Shown here piece by piece: positions 1 to 9,160 of a DNA stretch of 40,598 nt. Origin of the DNA: Bacteroidota bacterium (lineage in GTDB: Bacteria; Bacteroidota; Bacteroidia; AKYH767-A; OLB10); contig JAHEYP010000021.1 in the NCBI GenBank assembly GCA_023251535.1, positions 8,057-48,654 of the forward strand, given 5' to 3'. A program made the translations under genes and the position numbers. The stretch's first letter is position 1, and each line of letters starts with the position of its first letter. The notes under the pieces are model-generated. The model saw only the letters and a list, made by a program, of their open reading frames with translations, searched no databases and was not told the origin of the DNA.

Positions 1-41
1 GATAAGACAAGCCATCTAAAATGCATTTATTTTAGATTAAG

Positions 42-49
42 TACCTTTG
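42..49 (+). promoter_or_regulatory. Candidate -7 box for the MarC-family gene
   Basis: TACCTTTG fits the Bacteroidota -7 consensus TAnnTTTG exactly and lies 18 bases before the start codon at 68, so the leader would be about 12-15 bases. I see no good TTTG at the usual distance upstream, so the assignment rests on the -7 box alone. Confidence 0.45.
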
Positions 50-67
50 CATCCCAAACCTCCCTAA

Positions 68-634
68 ATGGAATTATCAGTTAAAGACATTATTACGGTT
101 ACAATGATTTTGTTTGCCGTAATTGATATCATTGGTTCCTTGCCTGTGATTATCGAAACGCGAAATCGTGTTGGATTTATTCATGCAGAAAAAGCCACAT
201 TCGCGTCACTTTTAATTATGGTACTTTTTTTATTCTTAGGTGAGAGTATTTTGAAATTGATTGGCATTGATGTTTCTTCTTTCGCTATTGCCGGTTCATT
301 GGTAATATTTTTCTTAGCGTTAGAAATGATTTTGGGTATTCGTTTGTATCGCGATGAAATTCCTGAAACTGCTTCTATTGTTCCTATTGCATTTCCGTTA
401 ATAGCGGGCACAGGAACAATGACTACTTTAATTTCTTTGCGCGCTCAATATGATACTACTACTATTATGGTTGGTATTACTGTAAATATGATTGTAGTTT
501 ATTTGGTATTGAGAATGGTTGAACCACTAGAAAAACTTCTTGGTAAAGCCGGAATCAGTATTATCAGAAAAGTATTCGGAGTTGTTTTGATGGCAATCGC
601 GGTAAAATTATTCAGAACGAATGCCGGTATTTAA
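68..634 (+). CDS. MarC/UPF0056 family integral membrane protein
   Basis: A 188-residue, very hydrophobic protein with about six predicted membrane segments, the usual size and topology of the MarC family in the inner membrane. The stretch PLIAGTGTMTT near residues 112-122 and the N-terminal DIIGSLPVII match the two re-entrant-like conserved regions of the family. The physiological role of MarC proteins is unsettled; the old link to multiple antibiotic resistance was not upheld, so transport of a small solute is only a guess. It has its own promoter-like box just upstream. Its stop codon directly abuts the stop codon of the convergent kinase gene, with no base between them. The family call is confident; the function is unknown. 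Confidence 0.85.
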   Translation: MELSVKDIITVTMILFAVIDIIGSLPVIIETRNRVGFIHAEKATFASLLIMVLFLFLGESILKLIGIDVSSFAIAGSLVIFFLALEMILGIRLYRDEIPETASIVPIAFPLIAGTGTMTTLISLRAQYDTTTIMVGITVNMIVVYLVLRMVEPLEKLLGKAGISIIRKVFGVVLMAIAVKLFRTNAGI

Positions 635-985
635 TTATCCGCAGCAGTAAGGATAGAAAATTATTATCGCAATTATTGCAGCCATTAATGCAAGTACTAA
701 AACAGCACCTGCTGCAATGTCTTTAATTTTTCCGGCTTCTTTGTTGAAGTCGGGCGATACCATATCGGTTAATTTTTCTAAAGACGTATTCATTGCTTCT
801 GCCGAAATAACAACTCCTGTACAAATAAGTAAGATCGTCCATTCTATAGCAGATACATTAAACGCATAAGCTAAGGCGATTACAACGAATGCAGCTATAA
901 AGTGGATGCGAATATTGCCTCCAGTTTTATAAAGGCTGATAAATCCATTGAAAGCATATTTAAAACTATTCATTAGTCGATTCAT
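635..985 (-). CDS. dgkA: Diacylglycerol/undecaprenol kinase, DgkA family
   Basis: A 116-residue trimeric-kinase-type membrane protein that phosphorylates a lipid alcohol (diacylglycerol or undecaprenol) at the inner membrane using ATP. The active-site pattern is intact: E63, N66 and E70 in SAEAMNTSLEKL, and K88-D89 followed by AAGAVLVLA. The spacing equals that of E. coli DgkA (E69, N72, E76, K94, D95) shifted by six. Three membrane helices are visible (about 27-45, 49-65, 92-112). The start ATG overlaps the stop of the upstream glycosyltransferase gene by four bases (ATGA), so the two are probably translationally coupled. A second Met at residue 5 is an alternative start. Whether the substrate is diacylglycerol or undecaprenol cannot be read from the sequence. 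Confidence 0.88.
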   Translation of the reverse strand: MNRLMNSFKYAFNGFISLYKTGGNIRIHFIAAFVVIALAYAFNVSAIEWTILLICTGVVISAEAMNTSLEKLTDMVSPDFNKEAGKIKDIAAGAVLVLALMAAIIAIIIFYPYCCG

Positions 986-2475
986 CGTTTCTTTGGTATT
1001 AACTTAAAAACATGAAAATTATTTTCCACTGCTACTTCTTTTTCAATGCACAATTTAACTTTTTCATTTTGTATGGTAGCATTATCATTCGTTACCAAAT
1101 AGGTAGCACCGCGATCAATATAGTCTTGTAGCACGTTCGTTTGTTCTTTTTCTTCTGATAATTGTCCGCTGTATTCAAATCCAAATCCTTTCTTATGTAA
1201 AAAGTACAAGTAAATGCATCCTGACTCATCCGGTCCTGCAATAATTTTTGCTCCTAGTGGAATAGCATTTTGTAAGCGAGTAAGTTGCTCTTTGTTCGAA
1301 AATTCCGCAGGAATTCCAAGATCTTGCTTTCCCCATCTTGCTGGAATGATCCTAACACATGCTAAGATAGGTTGAGCTACCAATAAAAGCATGATTAATC
1401 CAACTTGTTTCTTTGAAACGAGATATTGAAAACCGACAGCTATTAATCCTGCTGCGAAGAAATAGCTCGGTAGCATATAATAATGATGCACTTGCATCTG
1501 GCGAAGATCTAAAAGATGATACACTAAATAAATGAGAGCCAGACCAAGGAAGGGGAGGAAATATTTACTCCCTCTTTTGAAATATATGAAAAACAACCCA
1601 ATTACTATTACTAATGTATTAGCATAACCGAAAACAAGTTCAGGCCAGTCACTTATTAAATTTTTCTTTAATATCGATATGCCTGAGCTTAAGCTTTCGG
1701 CATTTCTAACTTCAATGCCAAAATCTCGTAGGTTCGATTTTTCTATTAGCATGGTTGCATATTTATACCAAGCCAATGTTACAACTACAGATAAAATTCC
1801 GGAGATGATGATTGCAATTCGATGCTTACTAATGAAACTTTCCTTTTTTAGTAATATATTATGTAAAAAGACAACCGCATAATAACCGCCGATCATCAAG
1901 TATTGCATTTTTGTTAATCCGCTAATCGTAAGTAAAAGCATCGATATGAAAAAGTATAACAATGATTCATTCTTCGAGCTTTTTTCGAAATAGAAAAGAG
2001 ATGCAAATGCAAGGGTTAATGCCAATATATCAGGCAATGCATTCATGCTATGATAAAAAAATTCTGGAGCCCAACAAATTGATGCTGCAGTAAAAGCTGC
2101 AATAGCACTATTGTTGCTGATTAATGAAATGAAGCGATAACAATAAACAATGCCAATAACTGAAATTAGTAGCGAAAATAGCCTCGATAGAAAATATGGA
2201 TTCCCAATGAATCGCATGAAATTAGCTAATGTCCATTCATAAATCGGAAATGCTGTTCCAGTAATTCCATCCAACTCAAATCTTCTGTCAACTCTTGGAT
2301 GAAAGATATTCATATCTTCTTCAGCAAAATTGCGAGCAACAGCCATTGTATTGCATTGACGCCAAACATGAATACTGCATGGAGGGAGGTTGATATAAAA
2401 TAGATGCACTACTATAAAAAGGGCAATAGAAACCTTTAAGATAATTCCCGATCGGTTTTCTAATGCTGTTATCAT
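982..2475 (-). CDS. GT39/PMT-like membrane glycosyltransferase
   Basis: A 497-residue polytopic protein with roughly ten membrane segments followed by a soluble C-terminal part (about 390-497). The architecture fits the dolichyl-phosphate-mannose or ArnT-like superfamily, which moves a sugar from a polyprenyl-phosphate donor on the outer face of the inner membrane. The first periplasmic loop carries WRQCNT at residues 38-43 followed by AVARNF, the place where relatives have WRQ-x-D/N-T and where the catalytic acid of the superfamily usually lies. A further acidic cluster (DRRFELDG, 63-70) is nearby. It overlaps dgkA by four bases, suggesting a shared transcript and a link to lipid-carrier recycling. 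The superfamily is fairly sure; the acceptor is unknown. Confidence 0.75.
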   Translation of the reverse strand: MITALENRSGIILKVSIALFIVVHLFYINLPPCSIHVWRQCNTMAVARNFAEEDMNIFHPRVDRRFELDGITGTAFPIYEWTLANFMRFIGNPYFLSRLFSLLISVIGIVYCYRFISLISNNSAIAAFTAASICWAPEFFYHSMNALPDILALTLAFASLFYFEKSSKNESLLYFFISMLLLTISGLTKMQYLMIGGYYAVVFLHNILLKKESFISKHRIAIIISGILSVVVTLAWYKYATMLIEKSNLRDFGIEVRNAESLSSGISILKKNLISDWPELVFGYANTLVIVIGLFFIYFKRGSKYFLPFLGLALIYLVYHLLDLRQMQVHHYYMLPSYFFAAGLIAVGFQYLVSKKQVGLIMLLLVAQPILACVRIIPARWGKQDLGIPAEFSNKEQLTRLQNAIPLGAKIIAGPDESGCIYLYFLHKKGFGFEYSGQLSEEKEQTNVLQDYIDRGATYLVTNDNATIQNEKVKLCIEKEVAVENNFHVFKLIPKKR

Positions 2476-2560
2476 TTATCTTATTTTATATTTTCCCTGT
2501 CCCTTTAAGCAAAACGGTGAAGTTTAGGTGCCTCAAATTTAGACATTTACTTGATGACAT

Positions 2561-2592
2561 AAAAAAGGGCCTTATCAATGATAAAGCCCTTT
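2561..2592 (-). terminator. Intrinsic terminator of the deiminase gene
   Basis: On the minus strand, AAAGGGC pairs with GCCCTTT and an inner TTATC/GATAA extends the stem past one mismatch with a three-base loop. A run of U follows (A-run at 2561-2566 on the plus strand). It starts 13 bases past the deiminase stop codon and separates that gene from the glycosyltransferase-dgkA pair. Confidence 0.85.
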
Positions 2593-2604
2593 CGTTTCTA
2601 TTGG

Positions 2605-4344
2605 TTACGGTTGAATGACCAATGATGAAACATGAATTGATTTTTTAGTTTCTAGTCGTATCATATACACTCCCGGGGTGTAGTCTGATGCGTCGAAGAA
2701 CAACTTCTGCTCTCCTGCCTTTAAGTTTTTGTCAGCAATTCTAAGAATTTCTCGTCCTGCAATATCTACCAATGAACATTTAACGTGACTGTTGGTAGTT
2801 AACTCAAATGGAATGCATGTAATACTTCTAGCAGGGTTTGGGAAAATTGATTTTGTTAGGAGATCATTTGTTTCTTCAATGCCTGTCACTGCGTTTACAT
2901 CGAAATACCAATAACCTGTTGGTGCTGGCATTGGACGAGCAGCTACTTTTCCTGAAGTAGAAGTTGCTTCAATGTAATAGTATACTCTTGTTCCTGGTGA
3001 TTGAGCAGGAATAGCTCCTGAAAATTCGTTTCCGGTGATATTTACCATTATGGCAGATGAATATGGTTGAAGAGTATCCGTTCTGTAATAAATTACGGCA
3101 GATGCGATTCCGCTTCTATGCTGAATTCTAGCGTTAACACTATAGTCATTAATTGTATCAGTTGTGTTAGATAATGGTTGATGAACGATAAGTAATGGAT
3201 CAGAAGTGCCAATCTCTTTAGTAATGCAATGTAATGCGCCTAAAGCGGATATACTTAGAGTTGATGTTATTCCTACAACATTATATCCTGGAAGTGCCTC
3301 TCTATAAATGCGAAGTGCTGTACTGTCCTCGGGAATATTATACGTTGGTACAATTATCGTTTTGTTAATGAAGGAAGAATTCGTGTATGTAAAATAATCT
3401 CCTGAGGTATTCGGATATAGTCCGTTGTCGTCGGGCATTGGAATACGAATTACTTTATATGGTGTTCCAAATGGCGATGTGTAATTGCTTATTACAAACT
3501 GAAGATTCGCTTCAATTTGAGGGCCATCTGCAATTCCTTGAGGATATTCTCCCATCAAAATAGTTTCTTCATTAAGCAACTTCATGTGCATATCAATATG
3601 ATGAATGGCATCATAAGGTAATGTTGGCATTTTGATATACCTATTTATTCCCATGAACCTCGACATGATTGTGTCGATATTAGCAATTGATAAGCTTGGA
3701 TTTTCATCTACTATTAAGTTAGAGCTAAATCCAGTTCCTAATCCGTCCGTCATGAAGTTCCCTCCGGTATGAATAAGATTCCACGGAGCTGTAGTCGTTT
3801 GATACAATGGAGTTCCAAGATAATTTGAAATCACTACGGGCACTAAATCATCTTGCGGGCGAGGACGATTGTAAATCCAGTCGATAGTAACTAGGCTGTC
3901 AACATCGTTAGTATATGCGCTCCATGGACCATAATCTCTACTCCATACACTATTTAATGATGCATTCAATAAAACAACATTTACCGTATCTACTCCTCCA
4001 GCTGCTAAATAAGATGTTAATGATGTTGCGTTATCTGGTGAAGTATAAACAATGATAACCTTCGTTTCAGTTTTTGCTGCTCTTACAATTTCTCTTAACA
4101 TCGTTGGATATGTTTTCCATCCAATAACTAATGCTTGAAGCTCTTCCCATTCCGCAATGGTTCTAACCGGTGAAGTAGGAGGGGTAATTGAAGTTAGGCC
4201 TGGAGCAACCGATCCCGCTCTGCTTTGTAGGTAAGCAGGCATTAACGATTGTTCATTAGGTAACATTCTATGGTCACCTTGTGAATAGGCAGTCGTGTTA
4301 AGGAAAATAAGTAAGGCGGTGATAAATTGATAATAGGTCTTCAT
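2605..4344 (-). CDS. Secreted peptidylarginine deiminase-like enzyme, T9SS type A cargo
   Basis: A 579-residue PAD_porph/agmatine-deiminase family enzyme that would hydrolyse a guanidino group, turning arginine into citrulline plus ammonia. A signal peptide (1-21, ending AYSQ) precedes the catalytic domain (about 55-385). Visible active-site residues are D137 in WSRDYGPW, H249 and D251 in HHIDMH, N322 and nucleophile C373 in GALHC. Residues 158-163 read YNRPRP. R160 and R162 fit the pair that in Porphyromonas gingivalis PPAD binds the peptide carboxylate, whereas cytoplasmic agmatine deiminases have a FNAWGG-like segment there. An immunoglobulin-like domain (about 385-490) and a T9SS type A tail (about 500-579, with IFPNPA and PGVYMIRLE) follow, predicting surface display or release. 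The substrate is inferred, not proven. Confidence 0.85.
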   Translation of the reverse strand: MKTYYQFITALLIFLNTTAYSQGDHRMLPNEQSLMPAYLQSRAGSVAPGLTSITPPTSPVRTIAEWEELQALVIGWKTYPTMLREIVRAAKTETKVIIVYTSPDNATSLTSYLAAGGVDTVNVVLLNASLNSVWSRDYGPWSAYTNDVDSLVTIDWIYNRPRPQDDLVPVVISNYLGTPLYQTTTAPWNLIHTGGNFMTDGLGTGFSSNLIVDENPSLSIANIDTIMSRFMGINRYIKMPTLPYDAIHHIDMHMKLLNEETILMGEYPQGIADGPQIEANLQFVISNYTSPFGTPYKVIRIPMPDDNGLYPNTSGDYFTYTNSSFINKTIIVPTYNIPEDSTALRIYREALPGYNVVGITSTLSISALGALHCITKEIGTSDPLLIVHQPLSNTTDTINDYSVNARIQHRSGIASAVIYYRTDTLQPYSSAIMVNITGNEFSGAIPAQSPGTRVYYYIEATSTSGKVAARPMPAPTGYWYFDVNAVTGIEETNDLLTKSIFPNPARSITCIPFELTTNSHVKCSLVDIAGREILRIADKNLKAGEQKLFFDASDYTPGVYMIRLETKKSIHVSSLVIQP

Positions 4345-4370
4345 TCTTCAAATTTTGGAAACCTAAAAGT

Positions 4371-4406
4371 AAATAAAAAAACCGTTATCGGTTAGGATAA
4401 CGGTTT
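4371..4406 (-). terminator. Intrinsic terminator of the receptor/kinase operon
   Basis: An 11-bp perfect stem (AAACCGTTATC paired with GATAACGGTTT, six-base loop) followed on the minus strand by TTTTTTATTT. It begins 20 bases after the stop codon of the stand-alone receiver gene and closes the six-gene minus-strand operon. Confidence 0.9.
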
Positions 4407-4425
4407 CTTTTGATTTGTTTCGGTA

Positions 4426-4839
4426 TTATGACGATATTTTTTCTGCTAAAAGTCGTTGCATAATGGCCATTCTTTCGAATACAGCTACTTTAATTTGCAT
4501 CTCTTCCATATCAATGGGTTTAAAGACGAAATCTACTGTGCCTATCTCAAATGCGTTTAGTTTTTTTCTTTCGTTTTTCGACATAGCGGTAACGAAAATA
4601 ATCGGAATGTTTTTTGTGCTTTCATTTTTACGTAACTCTTGAGCTACGTCAAACCCTGTCATGTCGTCAAGATTGTAATCAAGAAGAATTAAGTCAACCT
4701 GATCAATTTTGGTCATTAGTAAGGCTTCCATTCCTGAAGTGGCATTAATGAATGTTCTGTGTGACTCATCCAAAATGCTTTCTAGAGTAAGGATATTCTC
4801 GGGTCTATCGTCGACGATGAGAATTTTACTGTTGTGCAT
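4426..4839 (-). CDS. Stand-alone response-regulator receiver (CheY-like)
   Basis: A 137-residue single receiver domain with no output domain. The acidic pocket D10/D11, phosphoacceptor D54 in LILLDYNLDD, switch T84 and K107 are all present, so it should be phosphorylated on aspartate. It is the last gene of the operon, 28 bases after the hybrid kinase, and is followed by a strong terminator. A CheY-type protein of this kind usually acts by binding a partner or by shuttling phosphate; here the obvious donor is the neighbouring hybrid kinase. No partner can be named from the sequence. Confidence 0.88.
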   Translation of the reverse strand: MHNSKILIVDDRPENILTLESILDESHRTFINATSGMEALLMTKIDQVDLILLDYNLDDMTGFDVAQELRKNESTKNIPIIFVTAMSKNERKKLNAFEIGTVDFVFKPIDMEEMQIKVAVFERMAIMQRLLAEKISS

Positions 4840-4867
4840 ATACTTTTATTTAGAATAAATTACTTTG

Positions 4868-7800
4868 TTAATGATATAACCATACTTTCATTAATGAAAT
4901 CAATTGCTCCGCTTGTATCGGCTTTGTCATGTAGTCAGTTGCTCCTGCTTCCATGCACTTTTCTCTATCACCATTCATTGCTTTAGCCGTTACTGCTATT
5001 ACAGGGAGTTCGTTCCAATTATGGTTCTTTCTTATTTCCTGTATCGCTTCATATCCATTCATATTTGGCATCATAATGTCCATTAGAACGATATCGATAT
5101 GGTTGTTTTGTTTAAGTTTGTTAAGTGCATCAATACCATCGAAGGCAGTAATGATTTGTAACCCTTCACTTTCTAAGATGTTAGTCATCGAGTAGATATT
5201 TCTAACATCATCATCAACCACCAATACTGTTTTTCCATGCAGTATGTCGCTCATTTTTATTTGGGTGTCTTCGAAATTGTGTAGCCCCTTGCTAACAGTA
5301 TTCAAGAATAACCCTGCTTCATCCAAAACATCCCCATGTTTGGCTGAATGATCGTCGTGTATTAAATTACTAACTTCTCTTAAGCATTCATCCGGATTTC
5401 CCGAGCAGAATACTAATGGAATATCCTTTAAATCGTTATTTGATTGAATAAGTTGTACCATTTTTTGTGTAATTGTTACATCTTGATTACTTCCTATCAT
5501 CAAACATTCAATCTTTGAATTTTTAACAGAGTCAATACAGTCTTCTAGATTTTTTGCATAATCTATTTGAAGCTGTTTCTCTTTTTCATGTAATAATTGT
5601 ACAACTTTTCTTGTCTCTTCATTTTCTTCTCCGAATAATAGCATACGAGGTAAATTAGCCTCTGTTACCGATGCAATACTATTAAACATGGATTCCATTT
5701 CAGATACGCCAGCTGGCTTATTCAAGTAGTTTACTGCGCCCATGTCAAGTCCAAGTTGTTTTTTGTCGACAGAGGATATAATATGTACCGGTATACGATT
5801 AAGTTCGCGATTTTCTTTCAAATGTTTTAATACGGTCCAGCCATCCATTACAGGTAACCTCATGTCAAGGATAACTGCATATGGAAGATATTTTTTAGCG
5901 TAGTTTAAACCTTGATCACCTTGCAATGCAATAATTGCTTTAAATCCGAATCGATGACAATGATTCATCAGCATCTTAGCGAAGACATAATCATCTTCAA
6001 TAATCAAGATGATTTTGTCATTTTGTACAATATTTTGACGATCATCTTTTATTTCATCATTCGCATAATCGTACATTTTGAGAACTTCTTTTAATTGTTC
6101 TCCATTCGATATTTGCTCTTTATTGAGTTCGAAAATTGCGTTTGAACTTCCAGGTGTTTGTTGTGGTAAATACATAGTGAATGTACTTCCTGCTCCTTCA
6201 ACACTTTCTAATAGAAGTTCTCCTCCCATCATATGTGTAAGTTCTTTGCATATTGCTAATCCTAGTCCAGTGCCACCAAATTTCCGGCTTGTAGATCCAT
6301 CAGCTTGCTGGAAGGCCTCAAATACTAGTTTTTGTTTGTCTTCTGCAATTCCTATTCCCGAGTCTTTTACCGATATTGCAATAACTTGATCGGCCTGCAA
6401 TAGTGCTTTTTCTTTGAAAGTAATTTCCGGCGATGCAGTACTTATTTTAAATGTAACTTGTCCGCCAGCAGGTGTAAATTTAAATGCATTGGAAAGCATG
6501 TTTTTAATGACTTGTTCAATACGAACTTTGTCGCCACTTAATGTAGTACTTGCGCTTAGTTCATTTTTAACTTCGAAATTAATTTGCTTTTCATATGCCA
6601 ATTCACGGAAGAGGAGATGTATGTCTTCAGTAACTATATTAAGATTTAATTCTTCGTATTGTAAATCGACTTTACCAGCTTCAATTTTCGATAAATCTAG
6701 AATGTCGTTGATTAACGTCAATAAGTCGTTACCCGATTTGTAAATAATTTTAGCATGTTCGGTTTGCTTATTATCCAAATTATGGTTTTTATTGTCGGCT
6801 AACAGTTTAGCAAGAATTAGAATACTATTTAACGGTGTTCTTAATTCATGACTCATATTAGCTAAGAAAGCAGATTTGTATTTATTGCTTTGCTCTAATT
6901 GTTCGGCTTTAAATACAAGACTTTGGCGAGCGTCCTCGATTGCTAAGTTTTGCTCCTCTAGTTGTCCTGCTTTCTCTTGAAGTTCAAGGTTTACTTGCTT
7001 CAATTCTTCTTGCTGGGCTTTTAGTTCTTCTTCCGATTGTTGTAACAATTCCGATTGCTTTGTAAGTTCATTGTTAATCTTACGAAGCTCTTGTTCTTGG
7101 TATGCTAATTCATCAGCTTGTTTCCTTGATTCTTCAAGTAGCTGAGTCGTTATTAAGTTTGCACGAACACTAAATAGGTTAGCCGCAATCGGCTCAGCCA
7201 TTTTTTCTAAAAGGTCTTTTTGTACTGGAGTGAATGAACGTAATGTGGCTACTTCTATAGCTCCAACTACTTTTCCGCTGGTAACTAAAGGAATGATCAT
7301 GATATTGCACGATTTTGACTCGCCAATACCTGTGTCAATCGTAAAGTACGGATCGTAAATCTGTTCAACGGAGATTATTTTATTAGATGCAATAGCTTGC
7401 CCAATTAGTCCTTCTTTAAGTTCGTAGCGTCTGCTATTCAGAATTTTGTTGTTGAGTGCGTGATATGCTCCTAATTGAATATGTAAGTCGTTAAGATCGT
7501 CATTATGTAAAAGGAAGATAGCAGCTTGTTCTACTTCTATATGATCTACAATTGATTCAATAATTTTGTCAAGTAATAAATTGAAATCATCATTTGTTGA
7601 ACGCATGATTTGGTTCAACTTAACTAATCCTTCATTTTGCCATTGACGTGAAGCTTCTTCATCAGATGCCGCTTGCAATTGATTACGCATCGTCAATAAG
7701 GCATGCCCTTGAACGTCTTTACTACTTAATGGCTTGAATGGGAAGTTGAAATTTCCTTTACCGATTTCTTCTACAAAGCGAGATGTTTGTCGGAAGCCAT

Positions 7801-8602
7801 CAATAAGGAACCCAAGCGCTTGCATCATTTCACCAACTGCATTGCGTGGGACTTTCATTTTAAGTTCCGGTAATTCTCCTCGACCCATTTGCATAATAAT
7901 TCCACGAACTTGTAAAATCGGTAAAATGATAGAGCGGGTAATCACAAATCCTGCAAATAGAATTGATCCTATAATCAATAGCGCCAATCCAAGTACCAAA
8001 ATAACTAAGAAGTTAAATTGATACAGCATGTCGTCTTGCTTTGCAAGTGCAGTTTGAGTTTTTTGTTGCAAAATAACTTTCAACTCAGCAGTAAGATCTT
8101 CAGAATGTGGGATAATCTCTCGCTCTAGAATATCTTCTGCAGCAAATTTTTTAACAGGATCTTGGTAATCTTCAAATGTATTTAGCTGTCGCATGATTTT
8201 TGACTGCTGCGACATTAAATATTCATACTTTACAAATAGCTCATTAACTTTCTTAATATGATCTTTATTCTCCCAATTACTCATCAAGCCGCTTAGCTTA
8301 ATTTTTAATTGAGTATAGTCGTTATTATTTAAATTGCGTAGGCTGTCTTTGTCGGATGTATTGTTAGGTAGATAGACCCAGTTCGTAATCAGCATTCGTG
8401 ATCTTGTAACTAAAAGATTCATTTTAGCTAAGGCATCTAATGAAGGATTTGTATTGTTTACAATATCACTGGTAATATTCTGACTTTGTTTAATGGTATA
8501 TGTGCTGATGACTGCATTAATTAATGCAATGGCAATTACCATTAAAAATACGACATAAATTTTCCTGTCTATTTTTCTGAATGCACCTTGTCGTAGTCCC
8601 AT
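4868..8602 (-). CDS. Transmembrane hybrid histidine kinase with GAF and three receiver-like domains
   Basis: A 1244-residue inner-membrane sensor kinase. Order: transmembrane helix 15-35; helical periplasmic region about 36-196; second helix about 197-222; HAMP-like linker about 222-280; GAF domain about 338-480; long Gln/Glu-rich coiled coil 485-575; HisKA with H585 in MSHELRTP; HATPase with N705, DSGIGI (747-752) and GGTGLGLAI (777-785). Three receiver-like domains follow. The first (about 863-980) keeps phosphoacceptor D913 and K962. The middle one (about 985-1105) has the receiver fold pattern but lacks the acceptor Asp (ECLMIGSN at that strand). The third (about 1122-1244) is complete, with D1130/D1131, D1175, T1205 and K1227. 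It lies five bases after a YfiR-like gene, suggesting that its periplasmic region reads the YfiR-like proteins; this is inference. Confidence 0.9.
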   Translation of the reverse strand: MGLRQGAFRKIDRKIYVVFLMVIAIALINAVISTYTIKQSQNITSDIVNNTNPSLDALAKMNLLVTRSRMLITNWVYLPNNTSDKDSLRNLNNNDYTQLKIKLSGLMSNWENKDHIKKVNELFVKYEYLMSQQSKIMRQLNTFEDYQDPVKKFAAEDILEREIIPHSEDLTAELKVILQQKTQTALAKQDDMLYQFNFLVILVLGLALLIIGSILFAGFVITRSIILPILQVRGIIMQMGRGELPELKMKVPRNAVGEMMQALGFLIDGFRQTSRFVEEIGKGNFNFPFKPLSSKDVQGHALLTMRNQLQAASDEEASRQWQNEGLVKLNQIMRSTNDDFNLLLDKIIESIVDHIEVEQAAIFLLHNDDLNDLHIQLGAYHALNNKILNSRRYELKEGLIGQAIASNKIISVEQIYDPYFTIDTGIGESKSCNIMIIPLVTSGKVVGAIEVATLRSFTPVQKDLLEKMAEPIAANLFSVRANLITTQLLEESRKQADELAYQEQELRKINNELTKQSELLQQSEEELKAQQEELKQVNLELQEKAGQLEEQNLAIEDARQSLVFKAEQLEQSNKYKSAFLANMSHELRTPLNSILILAKLLADNKNHNLDNKQTEHAKIIYKSGNDLLTLINDILDLSKIEAGKVDLQYEELNLNIVTEDIHLLFRELAYEKQINFEVKNELSASTTLSGDKVRIEQVIKNMLSNAFKFTPAGGQVTFKISTASPEITFKEKALLQADQVIAISVKDSGIGIAEDKQKLVFEAFQQADGSTSRKFGGTGLGLAICKELTHMMGGELLLESVEGAGSTFTMYLPQQTPGSSNAIFELNKEQISNGEQLKEVLKMYDYANDEIKDDRQNIVQNDKIILIIEDDYVFAKMLMNHCHRFGFKAIIALQGDQGLNYAKKYLPYAVILDMRLPVMDGWTVLKHLKENRELNRIPVHIISSVDKKQLGLDMGAVNYLNKPAGVSEMESMFNSIASVTEANLPRMLLFGEENEETRKVVQLLHEKEKQLQIDYAKNLEDCIDSVKNSKIECLMIGSNQDVTITQKMVQLIQSNNDLKDIPLVFCSGNPDECLREVSNLIHDDHSAKHGDVLDEAGLFLNTVSKGLHNFEDTQIKMSDILHGKTVLVVDDDVRNIYSMTNILESEGLQIITAFDGIDALNKLKQNNHIDIVLMDIMMPNMNGYEAIQEIRKNHNWNELPVIAVTAKAMNGDREKCMEAGATDYMTKPIQAEQLISLMKVWLYH

Positions 8603-8607
8603 AATTA

Positions 8608-9159
8608 TTATTTTACTGATGTTGCTAAATCGATTAGTTGCTTAGAAACCTTCAAATTCGACTTTTTAATTGCCGACTCTGAAATTTCAAAGCACATTTT
8701 TTCTTCTTTTTCAAGAATGTTTATGCAAATGCCTTTGTTAACAATACTTTTTTCTTCAGTAATTGTTAAAACGCCTTTGTTTTGTAATTTATCGAAATGA
8801 TCTGCGATCTTAATTACATTGCTTTTGGCAATGAATACGATCTGACAAGCTTCCATTTCATCGCCTGATTTTAATTGCCTTACTTCTATTGGCTTATCGA
8901 AAATCTTTCTCGAACCAAGTAATTGTGTTAATCGATCTCCAACTTCTGTTCGGCCGTAAATTCCAATTACAAATTTCTGACTAGATAAATTCGATGATGG
9001 CCATTCAATTTGCTTTGTGAAGTTGTAAATAAAAAGGGCTTTTAACGTCGCTTCGTCACGCAGATTATCTTGCTGTCCACTCGGAGTAAATCCTGTGGTC
9101 GACAGCAAAATCATCAACATGATGATTGGCTTGGTTAATATGTTAATAGCCTTTTTCAA
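8608..9159 (-). CDS. YfiR-like (DUF4154) periplasmic protein, copy B
   Basis: A 183-residue protein with a signal peptide (about 1-24) and the DUF4154/YfiR signature: ALFIYNFTKQIEW early in the mature part, a KGVLTITEE strand, and a C-terminal CINILE...CFEIS...IKKSNLKVSKQL region. In Pseudomonas, YfiR is a periplasmic repressor of the membrane diguanylate cyclase YfiN. No GGDEF gene exists in this window, so here the likely target is the hybrid kinase encoded five bases downstream. The start lies one base after the stop of TonB-dependent receptor B, implying coupled synthesis. The family is confident; the partner is inferred. Confidence 0.85.
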   Translation of the reverse strand: MKKAINILTKPIIMLMILLSTTGFTPSGQQDNLRDEATLKALFIYNFTKQIEWPSSNLSSQKFVIGIYGRTEVGDRLTQLLGSRKIFDKPIEVRQLKSGDEMEACQIVFIAKSNVIKIADHFDKLQNKGVLTITEEKSIVNKGICINILEKEEKMCFEISESAIKKSNLKVSKQLIDLATSVK

Positions 9160-9160
9160 T

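Noticed and set aside
2605..4344. A cytoplasmic agmatine deiminase for polyamine synthesis
   Set aside because: The signal peptide, Ig-like domain and T9SS tail place it outside the cell, and the YNRPRP segment differs from the usual agmatine deiminase motif.
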